From positions 1 to 8,945 of the forward strand of contig JAGCWG010000152.1 of the NCBI GenBank assembly GCA_017961965.1: DNA of 8,945 nucleotides. Reading direction: 5' to 3'. Below the pieces are notes generated by a model. It saw only the letters and a program-made list of their open reading frames with translations, made no database searches and was not told where the DNA came from. A program made the position numbers and the translations under genes. This document shows, piece after piece, positions 1-5,523 of the stretch (positions are counted from its first letter, which is position 1; each line of letters opens with the position of its first letter). Source of the stretch: Bacteroidaceae bacterium. GTDB lineage: Bacteria > Bacteroidota > Bacteroidia > Bacteroidales > Bacteroidaceae.

Positions 1-13
1 ATAGAAATTTGAG

Positions 14-97
14 TACCGGAAGCGGGGCTCGAACCCGCACGGGCGCAATGCCCAAGGGATTTTAAGTCCCTCGTGTCTACCATTCCACCATTCCGGC
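14..97 (-). tRNA. tRNA-Leu (anticodon UAA), copy 1
   Basis: This 84-nt tRNA reads the leucine codon UUA (and UUG by wobble). On the minus strand the acceptor stem GCCGGAA pairs with TTCCGGT, starting from a G:U pair, and the discriminator base is A. The anticodon loop is CTTAAAA, giving UAA. A long variable arm (TGGGC...GCCC) is the class II shape expected for leucine, and the T loop is TTCGAGC. CCA is not encoded. It is the second gene after tRNA-fMet on the same strand, 114 bp downstream, and probably shares that gene's promoter. An inverted copy at 3307-3390 differs at only two paired bases. Confidence 0.97.
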
Positions 98-115
98 ACG
101 ATATGTTTTTAATCG

Positions 116-204
116 ATAATTGACAATTGATAATTGATAATTATGCTAATGCGATGTACGCAAGCCCGATTGCATTATCAATTCTCAATTGTCAATTCTC
201 AATT
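116..204. repeat. Inverted repeat built from 7-bp tandem units, between two tRNA genes
   Basis: The tRNA-fMet to tRNA-Leu spacer contains tandem heptamers in both arms. The left arm (116-146) runs as AATTGAC, AATTGAT, AATTGAT, AATT. The right arm (172-204) runs as TCAATTC, TCAATTG, TCAATTC, TCAATT. The arms are imperfect reverse complements, so the region could fold as an AT-rich hairpin of about 30 bp around a roughly 25-nt loop that has its own short pairing (AATGC with GCATT). Similar TCAATT-rich intergenic repeats are, as I recall, common in Bacteroidota genomes. If the two tRNAs are co-transcribed, the hairpin lies in their precursor and could act in RNA processing. Confidence 0.8.
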
Positions 205-211
205 GAATTAG

Positions 212-284
212 TTGCGGGGGTCCGACTCGAACGGGCGACCTCCAGGTTATGAGCCTGGCGAGCTACCAACTGCTCCACCCCGCG
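212..284 (-). tRNA. Initiator tRNA-fMet (anticodon CAU)
   Basis: This 73-nt tRNA starts translation. Initiator marks are visible: acceptor CGCGGGG facing CCCCGCA leaves the C1-A72 mismatch required for formylation, and A11-U24 in the D stem is the initiator type. The anticodon loop is CTCATAA. The anticodon stem is CCAGG/CCTGG, so positions 29-31 are AGG facing CCU instead of the usual three G:C pairs. The T stem GCCCG/CGGAC has a C-A mismatch at 50-64. CCA is not encoded. It is the first gene after a strong promoter (320-350) and lies upstream of tRNA-Leu copy 1. Confidence 0.96.
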
Positions 285-319
285 ATGTTGTTTAGTAGTG
301 CTCCTTTTCAAAAGCGATG

Positions 320-350
320 CAAAGGTAGGGACTTTTTCTGAACTGGCAAA
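320..350 (-). promoter_or_regulatory. Promoter of the tRNA-fMet / tRNA-Leu unit
   Basis: On the minus strand TTTG (347-350) is followed by exactly 19 bp and then TACCTTTG (320-327). This is a full match to the Bacteroidota primary sigma-factor promoter (TTTG at -33, TAnnTTTG at -7). The tRNA begins about 35 nt downstream. Confidence 0.85.
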
Positions 351-370
351 CAATTTACGAACAATTTTAT

Positions 371-406
371 TAAAAAATATGCTCTATAACATATTTTAGA
401 GCATAT
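371..406 (-). terminator. Rho-independent terminator after the C10 protease gene
   Basis: A perfect 10-bp stem (ATATGCTCTA at 377-386 with TAGAGCATAT at 397-406) encloses a 10-nt loop. Read on the minus strand it is followed directly by a T run (372-377). It lies about 48 nt past the C10 protease stop codon and before the oppositely placed tRNA promoter, so it should keep protease transcription out of the tRNA unit. The stem is AT-rich, so its efficiency is uncertain. Confidence 0.75.
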
Positions 407-453
407 ACAACAATAAATATCCGAAAACGTCCCGTTTGCACTTATGATTTTTA

Positions 454-2349
454 CTACTTAACATACATTTTCCTTTCAAGTCTTTCCTTCTTGGTAAGGT
501 TGGAACCTTTGCGAAGATAAACACCATCGCAAGTGGCGGTATCAAGTCCATCGAGGATGCCACCATGATGATGACTGACAACATCGCCATATTGCGTGAG
601 CACCTTCATTGGGAACAATCCATGAACTGTCTCTTTTAGTTTTGGATTGTCTGTGATTACACGGCGAAGAAGGAAGCAATCAGAGAATGCACCAGTCTCA
701 ATCTCACTAATGCCAGAATGTAATACAACTTCTTCAAGCGAACCACATCCGTAGAACGCCTGACCAAGAACCTTATTCACGCTTAATGGCAAGACTACCG
801 TCTTGAGATTGCCACAATAAGCAAATATATAAGGTGACAAAGCATGAGAGACGGTAAACATATCTATATAATACCTACTGCCATCAGTCACAAACCTATA
901 GCCCTGTCCCTTTGCCATATTCGTCTTTAAGAAACTACGAAACTGTTCCTCTGTCATATTAGCAAAATCGTATGTAGCTTTACCGCCAAAGAGGCCAATG
1001 TCTGTATAACGACAATCCTTGGCGAATACACGTGCATAGGCATTATCCTTGTCATTCACAAACTGTACGCCAGATATGTCAAGATGAGCAAGCACTCCAT
1101 GCCTCATTCCTGTCGTAAGCACGTCGTCAGCCCCAAGCATCCTTCGAAGGTAGCACACATCCACGCTATTCATCTTACCAGTAAGCGTAAGACGAACGAC
1201 CTTCATCGCCTCATCTTCAGGCAAAAGAGACTGAAGCGTACCAGCACGTGCTATATGAACATAACGACTTACCTCATCACGATTATTATCAGGAAGAATA
1301 TCGCACACCAAATTACTACTAATGGTAGGAATATTATCCACAACACCGAGCGAAGGATGAAGCATGAAACGGTAGTAACCATTACCTGCACCATGCCATC
1401 CGAGGTTAAAATGAAGGTAGGCCCCCTTGCTGCCGTCACACACGAAAGCATGTTCACCTCCAGAAAGAATAACAGGCTGTCGAGCATCAAGATTCGTGCG
1501 GATAATGTTCTCTGTCACATCTGCCGACACATTCCGTACATAGCGACACACAGGTGAAAAACTCCAGAAATTCACAAGAGCAGCACGAGCATTAAGCGCA
1601 TTAGACGAAGTGCTCAGATTACCAAACTGACTACCTACAGACACCGCACAAGCCTCAACGAGCGAAGCAACATCTGCATAATCCTCACCCATCACCTTAT
1701 CACGGCTATATACAGGCTTAATTGTCTTCCACGAGATACCAACATTATAGAAATCACGGCTCACTACGTCACCTCCATCGGTATAGGTAAACGTACCCTT
1801 TCCACGTAATGGATACTGGTAATAGCGCATTATCTGAGCCATCGCTATAGCCATGCACCCTGCAGGCTTATGGCTGTTGGCAAACGGAATCGCAGGACAC
1901 ATTATATTATATGGGAAAGTCTGTCCCCAACATATCTTGCCTAACAGCGGAGCCACCGTATTATGTCTGCCCCTACCTAAAGTAAAGCCTTGTTCCGTCA
2001 ACGAATGAAGTCCTTTATTCTTCATAGCAACCAACTGCGCCTTGTACCCCTCCAAGAGAAGTGTACTCCACGATGACTCAGGATTGGAGAACACATTCCC
2101 CACAGAATAAGCAAGAACACGATTATCCACACACGAAGCATAGCCGTCACCCACAACGATGGCAAAAGCACCACCCTTAACATCCTCAAGCACCGTCAGT
2201 TCCTCTGACACATGGGTAGCCCTAAGGCTCAATCGTACACCGTCAGCACCGTTGGCAATAAGCCAGCGACGCCCTATCGACTCTTCTGACTGCGCAAGAA
2301 GCGAAACAGATAAGAGAAATGATAAAACAAATATTATGCCATGCTTCAT
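454..2349 (-). CDS. Secreted C10 (streptopain-like) cysteine protease with C-terminal BspA-type leucine-rich repeats
   Basis: This 631-residue protein is predicted to be an exported cysteine endopeptidase. Residues 1-20 form a signal peptide (hydrophobic FVLSFLLSVSLLA). Residues 22-95 resemble the Spi-type inhibitory propeptide (GGAFAIVVGDG at 59-69). The peptidase covers about 135-352: WGQTFPYN at 141-148, catalytic Cys165 in AGCMAIAMAQ, catalytic His300 in GEHAFVCDG, and N315/W318 in HFNLGWHG, as in the active site of SpeB. Residues 368-435 resemble the AGTL...LTLTGKMN module that precedes leucine-rich repeats in Bacteroidota surface proteins. Residues 500-575 carry about three 23-residue repeats (AFYGCGSLEEVVL, AFSDCFLLRRV). 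I see no type IX secretion tail. The gene stands alone with its own promoter and terminator. The fold and catalytic residues are clear; the substrate is unknown. Confidence 0.93.
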   Translation of the reverse strand: MKHGIIFVLSFLLSVSLLAQSEESIGRRWLIANGADGVRLSLRATHVSEELTVLEDVKGGAFAIVVGDGYASCVDNRVLAYSVGNVFSNPESSWSTLLLEGYKAQLVAMKNKGLHSLTEQGFTLGRGRHNTVAPLLGKICWGQTFPYNIMCPAIPFANSHKPAGCMAIAMAQIMRYYQYPLRGKGTFTYTDGGDVVSRDFYNVGISWKTIKPVYSRDKVMGEDYADVASLVEACAVSVGSQFGNLSTSSNALNARAALVNFWSFSPVCRYVRNVSADVTENIIRTNLDARQPVILSGGEHAFVCDGSKGAYLHFNLGWHGAGNGYYRFMLHPSLGVVDNIPTISSNLVCDILPDNNRDEVSRYVHIARAGTLQSLLPEDEAMKVVRLTLTGKMNSVDVCYLRRMLGADDVLTTGMRHGVLAHLDISGVQFVNDKDNAYARVFAKDCRYTDIGLFGGKATYDFANMTEEQFRSFLKTNMAKGQGYRFVTDGSRYYIDMFTVSHALSPYIFAYCGNLKTVVLPLSVNKVLGQAFYGCGSLEEVVLHSGISEIETGAFSDCFLLRRVITDNPKLKETVHGLFPMKVLTQYGDVVSHHHGGILDGLDTATCDGVYLRKGSNLTKKERLERKMYVK

Positions 2350-2423
2350 GATAATGATGTTTGATTAATGAAGAATACCCACCAAAAGGGATGGGCTTAG
2401 CCAACGAATATATTTTTACTGGG

Positions 2424-2454
2424 CAAAGATAAATAAACTATCCGATATTTTTCA
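2424..2454 (-). promoter_or_regulatory. Probable promoter of the C10 protease gene
   Basis: The minus strand carries TATCTTTG (2424-2431), a full -7 element. The -33 site 19 bp away is TGAA (2451-2454), a poor match, which suggests weak or activator-dependent transcription. The 5' leader would be about 70 nt and contains a small hairpin (CCCACC 2378-2383 with GATGGG 2390-2395). The element overlaps the divergent aat promoter. Confidence 0.55.
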
Positions 2455-2462
2455 TATATTTG
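2455..2462 (+). promoter_or_regulatory. Probable -7 element of the aat promoter
   Basis: TATATTTG matches TAnnTTTG and lies 84 bp before the aat start. No good TTTG is present at the -33 distance (AATA there). Its upstream half overlaps the minus-strand promoter of the C10 protease gene. Confidence 0.5.
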
Positions 2463-2546
2463 CAGAAGAAAAAAAAGCAAGTAACGAAACATGACGGAGT
2501 TAAGGAGTACACTTCACTTCCCAACTCCGAAACATCATAGACGATA

Positions 2547-3212
2547 ATGATATTCAAGCTAAGTGACAGATTGGCATTTCCCGACCCACGCAACGGTGAG
2601 GATGACGGGTTATTAGCTATCGGCGGCGACCTCTCGGTTGGCCGTCTGCTCTTAGCATACAGCTACGGCATATTCCCCTGGTACTCATTTCGCGAAGGAC
2701 TCATCGAATGGTGGTGCCCTATGGATAGGTTCGTCATCTTCCCCAAAAAGATACACGTGTCTCACTCCATGCGCACACTATTGAACAAGAGACGCTATAC
2801 AGTTACATTTGACAAAGCTTTCAAGAATGTAATCCACAATTGCGGTCAACTGCGCATCGAACAGGAAGGAGCGTGGCTGGGTCCCGAAATGGAAGAAGCC
2901 TATACCCGTCTCCACGACCAAGGATTTGCCAAAAGCGTGGAAGTATGGGAGACAAAGGACGAGCACGGCACCCCTGTGGAACCACACCTTGTGGGCGGTT
3001 TGTATGGAGTTACGATAGGCAACTGTTTCATAGGAGAGAGTATGTTTTCTCTTGTTCCGAGTGCATCGAAGATAGCGCTTATCTACCTTGCCAACCTCAT
3101 GGATCAACTCGGTGGCGTAATGATTGACTGCCAGTTTGAGACATCGCATCTCAAATCGATGGGCGGTGAGCACATCACCTACGAAGAATACATGAAATAC
3201 ATGAAAATGTAG
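2547..3212 (+). CDS. aat: Leucyl/phenylalanyl-tRNA--protein transferase
   Basis: This cytoplasmic enzyme moves Leu (or Phe) from its aminoacyl-tRNA to proteins with N-terminal Arg or Lys, marking them for ClpAP through ClpS. The 221-residue length is normal. Family motifs are intact: FPDPRNGEDDGLLAIGGDLS (11-30), LLLAYSYGIFPWYS (34-47), the WWCP segment (55-58), EGAWLGPEMEEAY (107-119), LVGGLYGV (148-155), GESMFS (163-168) and IDCQ (193-196). D194 and Q196 correspond to the Asp/Gln pair implicated in catalysis in the E. coli enzyme. The ATG at 2547 is chosen because the protein then begins just before the conserved FPDP segment. It overlaps the stop of a short upstream frame (TAATG). No clpS or clpA is in the window. 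A tRNA-Leu gene follows 94 bp downstream on the same strand. Confidence 0.96.
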   Translation: MIFKLSDRLAFPDPRNGEDDGLLAIGGDLSVGRLLLAYSYGIFPWYSFREGLIEWWCPMDRFVIFPKKIHVSHSMRTLLNKRRYTVTFDKAFKNVIHNCGQLRIEQEGAWLGPEMEEAYTRLHDQGFAKSVEVWETKDEHGTPVEPHLVGGLYGVTIGNCFIGESMFSLVPSASKIALIYLANLMDQLGGVMIDCQFETSHLKSMGGEHITYEEYMKYMKM

Positions 3213-3251
3213 CAAAATTAACGAAGAAGAGAAAATAATTAGCCAAACCAA

Positions 3252-3283
3252 TTTGGATATTCGGAAAAAAGGTCTTACCTTTG
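3252..3283 (+). promoter_or_regulatory. Promoter of tRNA-Leu copy 2
   Basis: TTTG (3252-3255) is followed by 20 bp and TACCTTTG (3276-3283), the same -7 sequence as the fMet/Leu unit promoter. The tRNA starts 24 nt after the -7 box. The -33 site lies in a small hairpin (CCAAA/TTTGG, 3243-3256). No convincing terminator separates it from aat, so aat transcripts may also read into the tRNA. Confidence 0.85.
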
Positions 3284-3306
3284 CATCCGCAATTTGCACC
3301 AAGGAT

Positions 3307-3390
3307 GCCGAAATGGTGGAATGGTAGACACGAGGGACTTAAAATCCCTTGGGCATTGCGCCCGTGCGGGTTCGAGCCCCGCTTTCGGTA
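3307..3390 (+). tRNA. tRNA-Leu (anticodon UAA), copy 2
   Basis: This 84-nt class II tRNA has acceptor GCCGAAA/TTTCGGT, discriminator A, anticodon loop CTTAAAA and the same long variable arm as copy 1 at 14-97. The two copies match at 82 of 84 positions. The differences, G5 to A5 and C68 to T68, lie opposite each other in the acceptor stem, so pairing is kept. CCA is not encoded. It has its own promoter and a strong terminator, so it is a complete single-gene unit. Confidence 0.97.
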
Positions 3391-3398
3391 CTCACAAA

Positions 3399-3440
3399 GA
3401 AAACGTCTAAATGAACACTCACGTTCATTTAGACGTTTTT
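3399..3440. terminator. Bidirectional terminator between tRNA-Leu and rubrerythrin
   Basis: A perfect 17-bp stem (3400-3416 with 3423-3439, core ACGTCTAAATGAAC) plus a closing G-T pair encloses the 6-nt loop ACTCAC. The plus strand continues into a T run (3436-3440, then CTTGTTT). The minus strand continues into TTTTCTTTG. It can therefore end tRNA-Leu (plus) and rubrerythrin (minus, stop 18 bp away) from both sides. Confidence 0.92.
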
Positions 3441-3457
3441 CTTGTTTACTCCTTAAA

Positions 3458-3997
3458 TTAGAAGTTATCCACGTGAACCTCGAAGTATGCCTGTGGATGT
3501 GCACATACAGGACACTCATCAGGTGCCTTTGTGCCAATGATGATATGACCGCAGTTGCGACATTCCCATACCTTCACCTCGCTCTTCTCAAATACCTGAG
3601 CAGTCTTGAGGTTGTTCAACAAGGCACGGTAACGATCCTCGTGTCTCTTTTCAATAGCGGCAACCAATCTGAACTTTCTTGCCAAGTCTGCAAAGCCTTC
3701 CTCCTCGGCTGTCTTAGCAAAGCCTTCGTACATATCCGTCCATTCGTAGTTCTCTCCGTCGGCTGCAGCAGCAAGGTTCTCGGCTGTATTGCCAATGCCG
3801 TTAAGTTCCTTAAACCACAACTTAGCGTGTTCCTTCTCGTTGTCTGCTGTCTTTAGAAATAACTCGGCAATCTGCTCAAAACCTTCCTTCTTTGCCTTTG
3901 ATGCAAAGTAAGTGTACTTGTTTCGTGCCTGACTCTCACCGGCAAATGCTGCCAATAGATTTTTTTCTGTTTGTGTTCCAGAATACTTTGTACTCAT
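3458..3997 (-). CDS. rbr: Rubrerythrin
   Basis: This cytoplasmic non-haem iron protein reduces hydrogen peroxide to water in anaerobes. It has 179 residues, a standard length. Residues 1-135 form a ferritin-like four-helix domain with the expected diiron ligands: E21 (FAGESQARN), E54 and H57 (NEKEH), E82 and E85 (GENYEW), and E116 and H119 (EKRHE). Residues 140-179 form a C-terminal rubredoxin domain with C146-x2-C149 and C162-x2-C165, which hold the single iron that passes electrons to the diiron site. All ligands are present. It is transcribed alone, ending at the two-way terminator. Its promoter block is nearly repeated upstream of sdaA, hinting at a shared regulator. Confidence 0.97.
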   Translation of the reverse strand: MSTKYSGTQTEKNLLAAFAGESQARNKYTYFASKAKKEGFEQIAELFLKTADNEKEHAKLWFKELNGIGNTAENLAAAADGENYEWTDMYEGFAKTAEEEGFADLARKFRLVAAIEKRHEDRYRALLNNLKTAQVFEKSEVKVWECRNCGHIIIGTKAPDECPVCAHPQAYFEVHVDNF

Positions 3998-4023
3998 AGT
4001 GTTTGTTTTTTGTTAGTAATGTA

Positions 4024-4086
4024 TGTTCATTTGTTTTGTGCGTAACCACTTTGCAAAGATATGAAAATAAAGCATAATGGCAAGCA
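4024..4086 (-). promoter_or_regulatory. Promoter block of rubrerythrin (copy A of a duplicated element)
   Basis: On the minus strand CTTG (4081-4084), a 19-bp spacer and TATCTTTG (4054-4061) form a promoter about 60 bp before rbr. The whole 63-bp block matches 54 of 63 bases of the block upstream of sdaA (5379-5441). The matched region includes the spacer and about 30 bases past the -7 box. A 10-bp palindrome, CTTTGCAAAG, covers the -7 region. Confidence 0.75.
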
Positions 4087-4138
4087 AAAATGGTTATATT
4101 TTTCCCGAAACATCAAAGTTGGATTTCGTAAATTGTTT

Positions 4139-5350
4139 TTATTCCATCCTTATATATTGTTTAGCAAGTCCTCCCTCGCTTGTCTCCCTGTATATGGATG
4201 GGAGGTCGGAACCTGTCTCCATCATTACGGACAGAACCTTGTCGTACGAAACGAGGTGCTGACCATCGCTGAAGGTTGAGTATATGTTGCAGTCCATGGC
4301 TCTTGCTGCCGCGTATGCGTTACGCTCGATACATGGTATCTGAACCATGCCACATACAGGGTCGCATGTCATTCCGAGGTGGTGCTCAAGTCCCATCTCT
4401 GCCGCATATTCTATCTGTGCCGGACTACCGCCAAACAACTGGTTGGCAGCTGCAGCAGCCATGGCACAGGCAACACCAACCTCTGCCTGACATCCAGCCT
4501 CGGCTCCAGATATGCTTGCCGAATGTTTTGCCACATTACCTATCAAACCAGCTGTGGCCAACGCCCTCAAGATGCGTATCTCGCTAAAGTCGCGACTTTT
4601 CCATAGGTGGTAAAGGATGCCCGGAACAACGCCACAAGAACCACACGTAGGAGCAGTAACGATAACGCCTCCTGCCGCATTCTCCTCGCTTACAGCCAAG
4701 GCATAGGAGAACACCAAGCCGCGACTATGGAGCGAAGCCGTATATCCTGCAGCTCTCACATAGTATTGCACAGACTTACGCTGGAGATGAAGCGGTCCAG
4801 GAAGCACGCCTTCTGCCTGTATGCCTCTTTCCACGGCAGCCTTCATAGCTTCCCACACATCGTGAAGGTAGTTCCAGATGTCCGCACCCTCGTTCAGTTC
4901 CACGTACTCCCAAAGTGTACGCCCATTTTGGCGACACCACTTTAGAATGTCAGTCATCGAAGCAAGTTCGTACACGTCATCCGTCTGCAGATAGTCGTTT
5001 CCCTCCTCTTCGAGAGCACCTCCACCCACGCTGAATACCGTCCACTCATCCACTACCCTGTCCGAATCGTCATAAGCTACGAACTTCATACCATTAGGAT
5101 GATATGGAAGATACACACCAGGTTTCCAGTACAAATCCACACGTCTGCCGTCACGCTGGAGCACATCGAGGATGGCAACATCCGTCAAGTGTCCCTTTCC
5201 TGTAGCTGCAAGACTGCCATAAAGTGTAACCTGAAAATGAAAACAATTGGGATGCTTCGCCAAAAATCTTTCCGAAGCAAACCTTGGCCCCATGGTGTGG
5301 CTTGACGAAGGACCTGTACCTATCCTATATAACTCCTTAATCGATTTCAT
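4139..5350 (-). CDS. sdaA: L-serine ammonia-lyase (iron-sulfur L-serine dehydratase)
   Basis: This enzyme converts L-serine to pyruvate and ammonia with an oxygen-sensitive [4Fe-4S] cluster, not PLP. In one 403-residue chain it holds the beta domain (IGTGPSSSHTMGP, 10-22; YGSLAATGKGHLTD, 44-57; FSVGGG, 106-111) and the alpha domain (ENAAGGVIVTAPTCGSCG, 223-240; SISGAEAGCQAEVG, 279-292; GMTCDPVCGMVQIPCIERN, 326-344). C287, C329 and C340 have the 42- and 11-residue spacing of the three cluster cysteines in the Legionella enzyme. It is about 50 residues shorter than E. coli SdaA, mostly through a missing beta-domain segment. It ends in YIRME, without the C-terminal cysteine that blocks the cluster's free iron in some relatives. 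An AGGAT sequence lies just upstream of the ATG. Confidence 0.96.
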   Translation of the reverse strand: MKSIKELYRIGTGPSSSHTMGPRFASERFLAKHPNCFHFQVTLYGSLAATGKGHLTDVAILDVLQRDGRRVDLYWKPGVYLPYHPNGMKFVAYDDSDRVVDEWTVFSVGGGALEEEGNDYLQTDDVYELASMTDILKWCRQNGRTLWEYVELNEGADIWNYLHDVWEAMKAAVERGIQAEGVLPGPLHLQRKSVQYYVRAAGYTASLHSRGLVFSYALAVSEENAAGGVIVTAPTCGSCGVVPGILYHLWKSRDFSEIRILRALATAGLIGNVAKHSASISGAEAGCQAEVGVACAMAAAAANQLFGGSPAQIEYAAEMGLEHHLGMTCDPVCGMVQIPCIERNAYAAARAMDCNIYSTFSDGQHLVSYDKVLSVMMETGSDLPSIYRETSEGGLAKQYIRME

Positions 5351-5378
5351 ACTATCCTGATGCTTTAGGGTTGATACT

Positions 5379-5441
5379 TGTTCATTTATTTTGTATACAA
5401 CAACTTTGCAAAAATATGAAAATAAAGCTTAAAGGCAAGCA
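5379..5441 (-). promoter_or_regulatory. Promoter block of sdaA (copy B of a duplicated element)
   Basis: On the minus strand CTTG (5436-5439), 19 bp and TATTTTTG (5409-5416) form a promoter 59 bp before sdaA. It is 86% identical over 63 bp to the rubrerythrin promoter block, with the same -33, spacing and nearly the same distance to the start codon (28 against 26 bp). It also contains the palindrome TTGTATACAA (5391-5400), which is absent from copy A. Confidence 0.75.
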
Positions 5442-5480
5442 TAACGTGTAATGATTTTTATACATCGCAAACAAAAAAAC

Positions 5481-5523
5481 GCACATTAATGTTCTTCACT
5501 TATTCTTTTTGCGGATAAGTGAA
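5481..5523 (-). terminator. Possible terminator overlapping the lipoprotein stop codon
   Basis: A perfect 9-bp stem (TTCACTTAT 5495-5503 with ATAAGTGAA 5515-5523) spans the stop codon of the lipoprotein gene. A further 10-bp palindrome, ACATTAATGT (5483-5492), lies just beyond, followed on the minus strand by GCG and a run of seven T. The T run does not directly follow the stronger stem, so this is a weak prediction. Confidence 0.3.

Noticed and set aside
116..204. Possible CRISPR array in the repetitive tRNA spacer
   Set aside because: The repeats are 7-bp units with no spacers of regular length and no cas genes nearby.
1084..1557. 157-codon plus-strand frame inside the C10 protease gene
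   Set aside because: It lies wholly opposite a gene with intact catalytic motifs; its residue content (many His, Arg, Thr) is not protein-like.
3243..3256. Terminator between aat and tRNA-Leu copy 2
   Set aside because: The CCAAA/TTTGG hairpin is only 5 bp with no T run, and it overlaps the -33 site of the tRNA promoter.
2778..3302. 174-codon minus-strand frame opposite aat
   Set aside because: It overlaps aat and the promoter of tRNA-Leu copy 2, and no family features are seen.
3281..3856. 191-codon plus-strand frame running through tRNA-Leu and rubrerythrin
   Set aside because: It reads through a tRNA gene and a strong terminator and is opposite the rubrerythrin gene.
4087..4138. Terminator for sdaA
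   Set aside because: Only a 5-bp stem (CGAAA/TTTCG) with a 13-nt loop was found and no T run follows closely; the end of the sdaA transcript is undecided.
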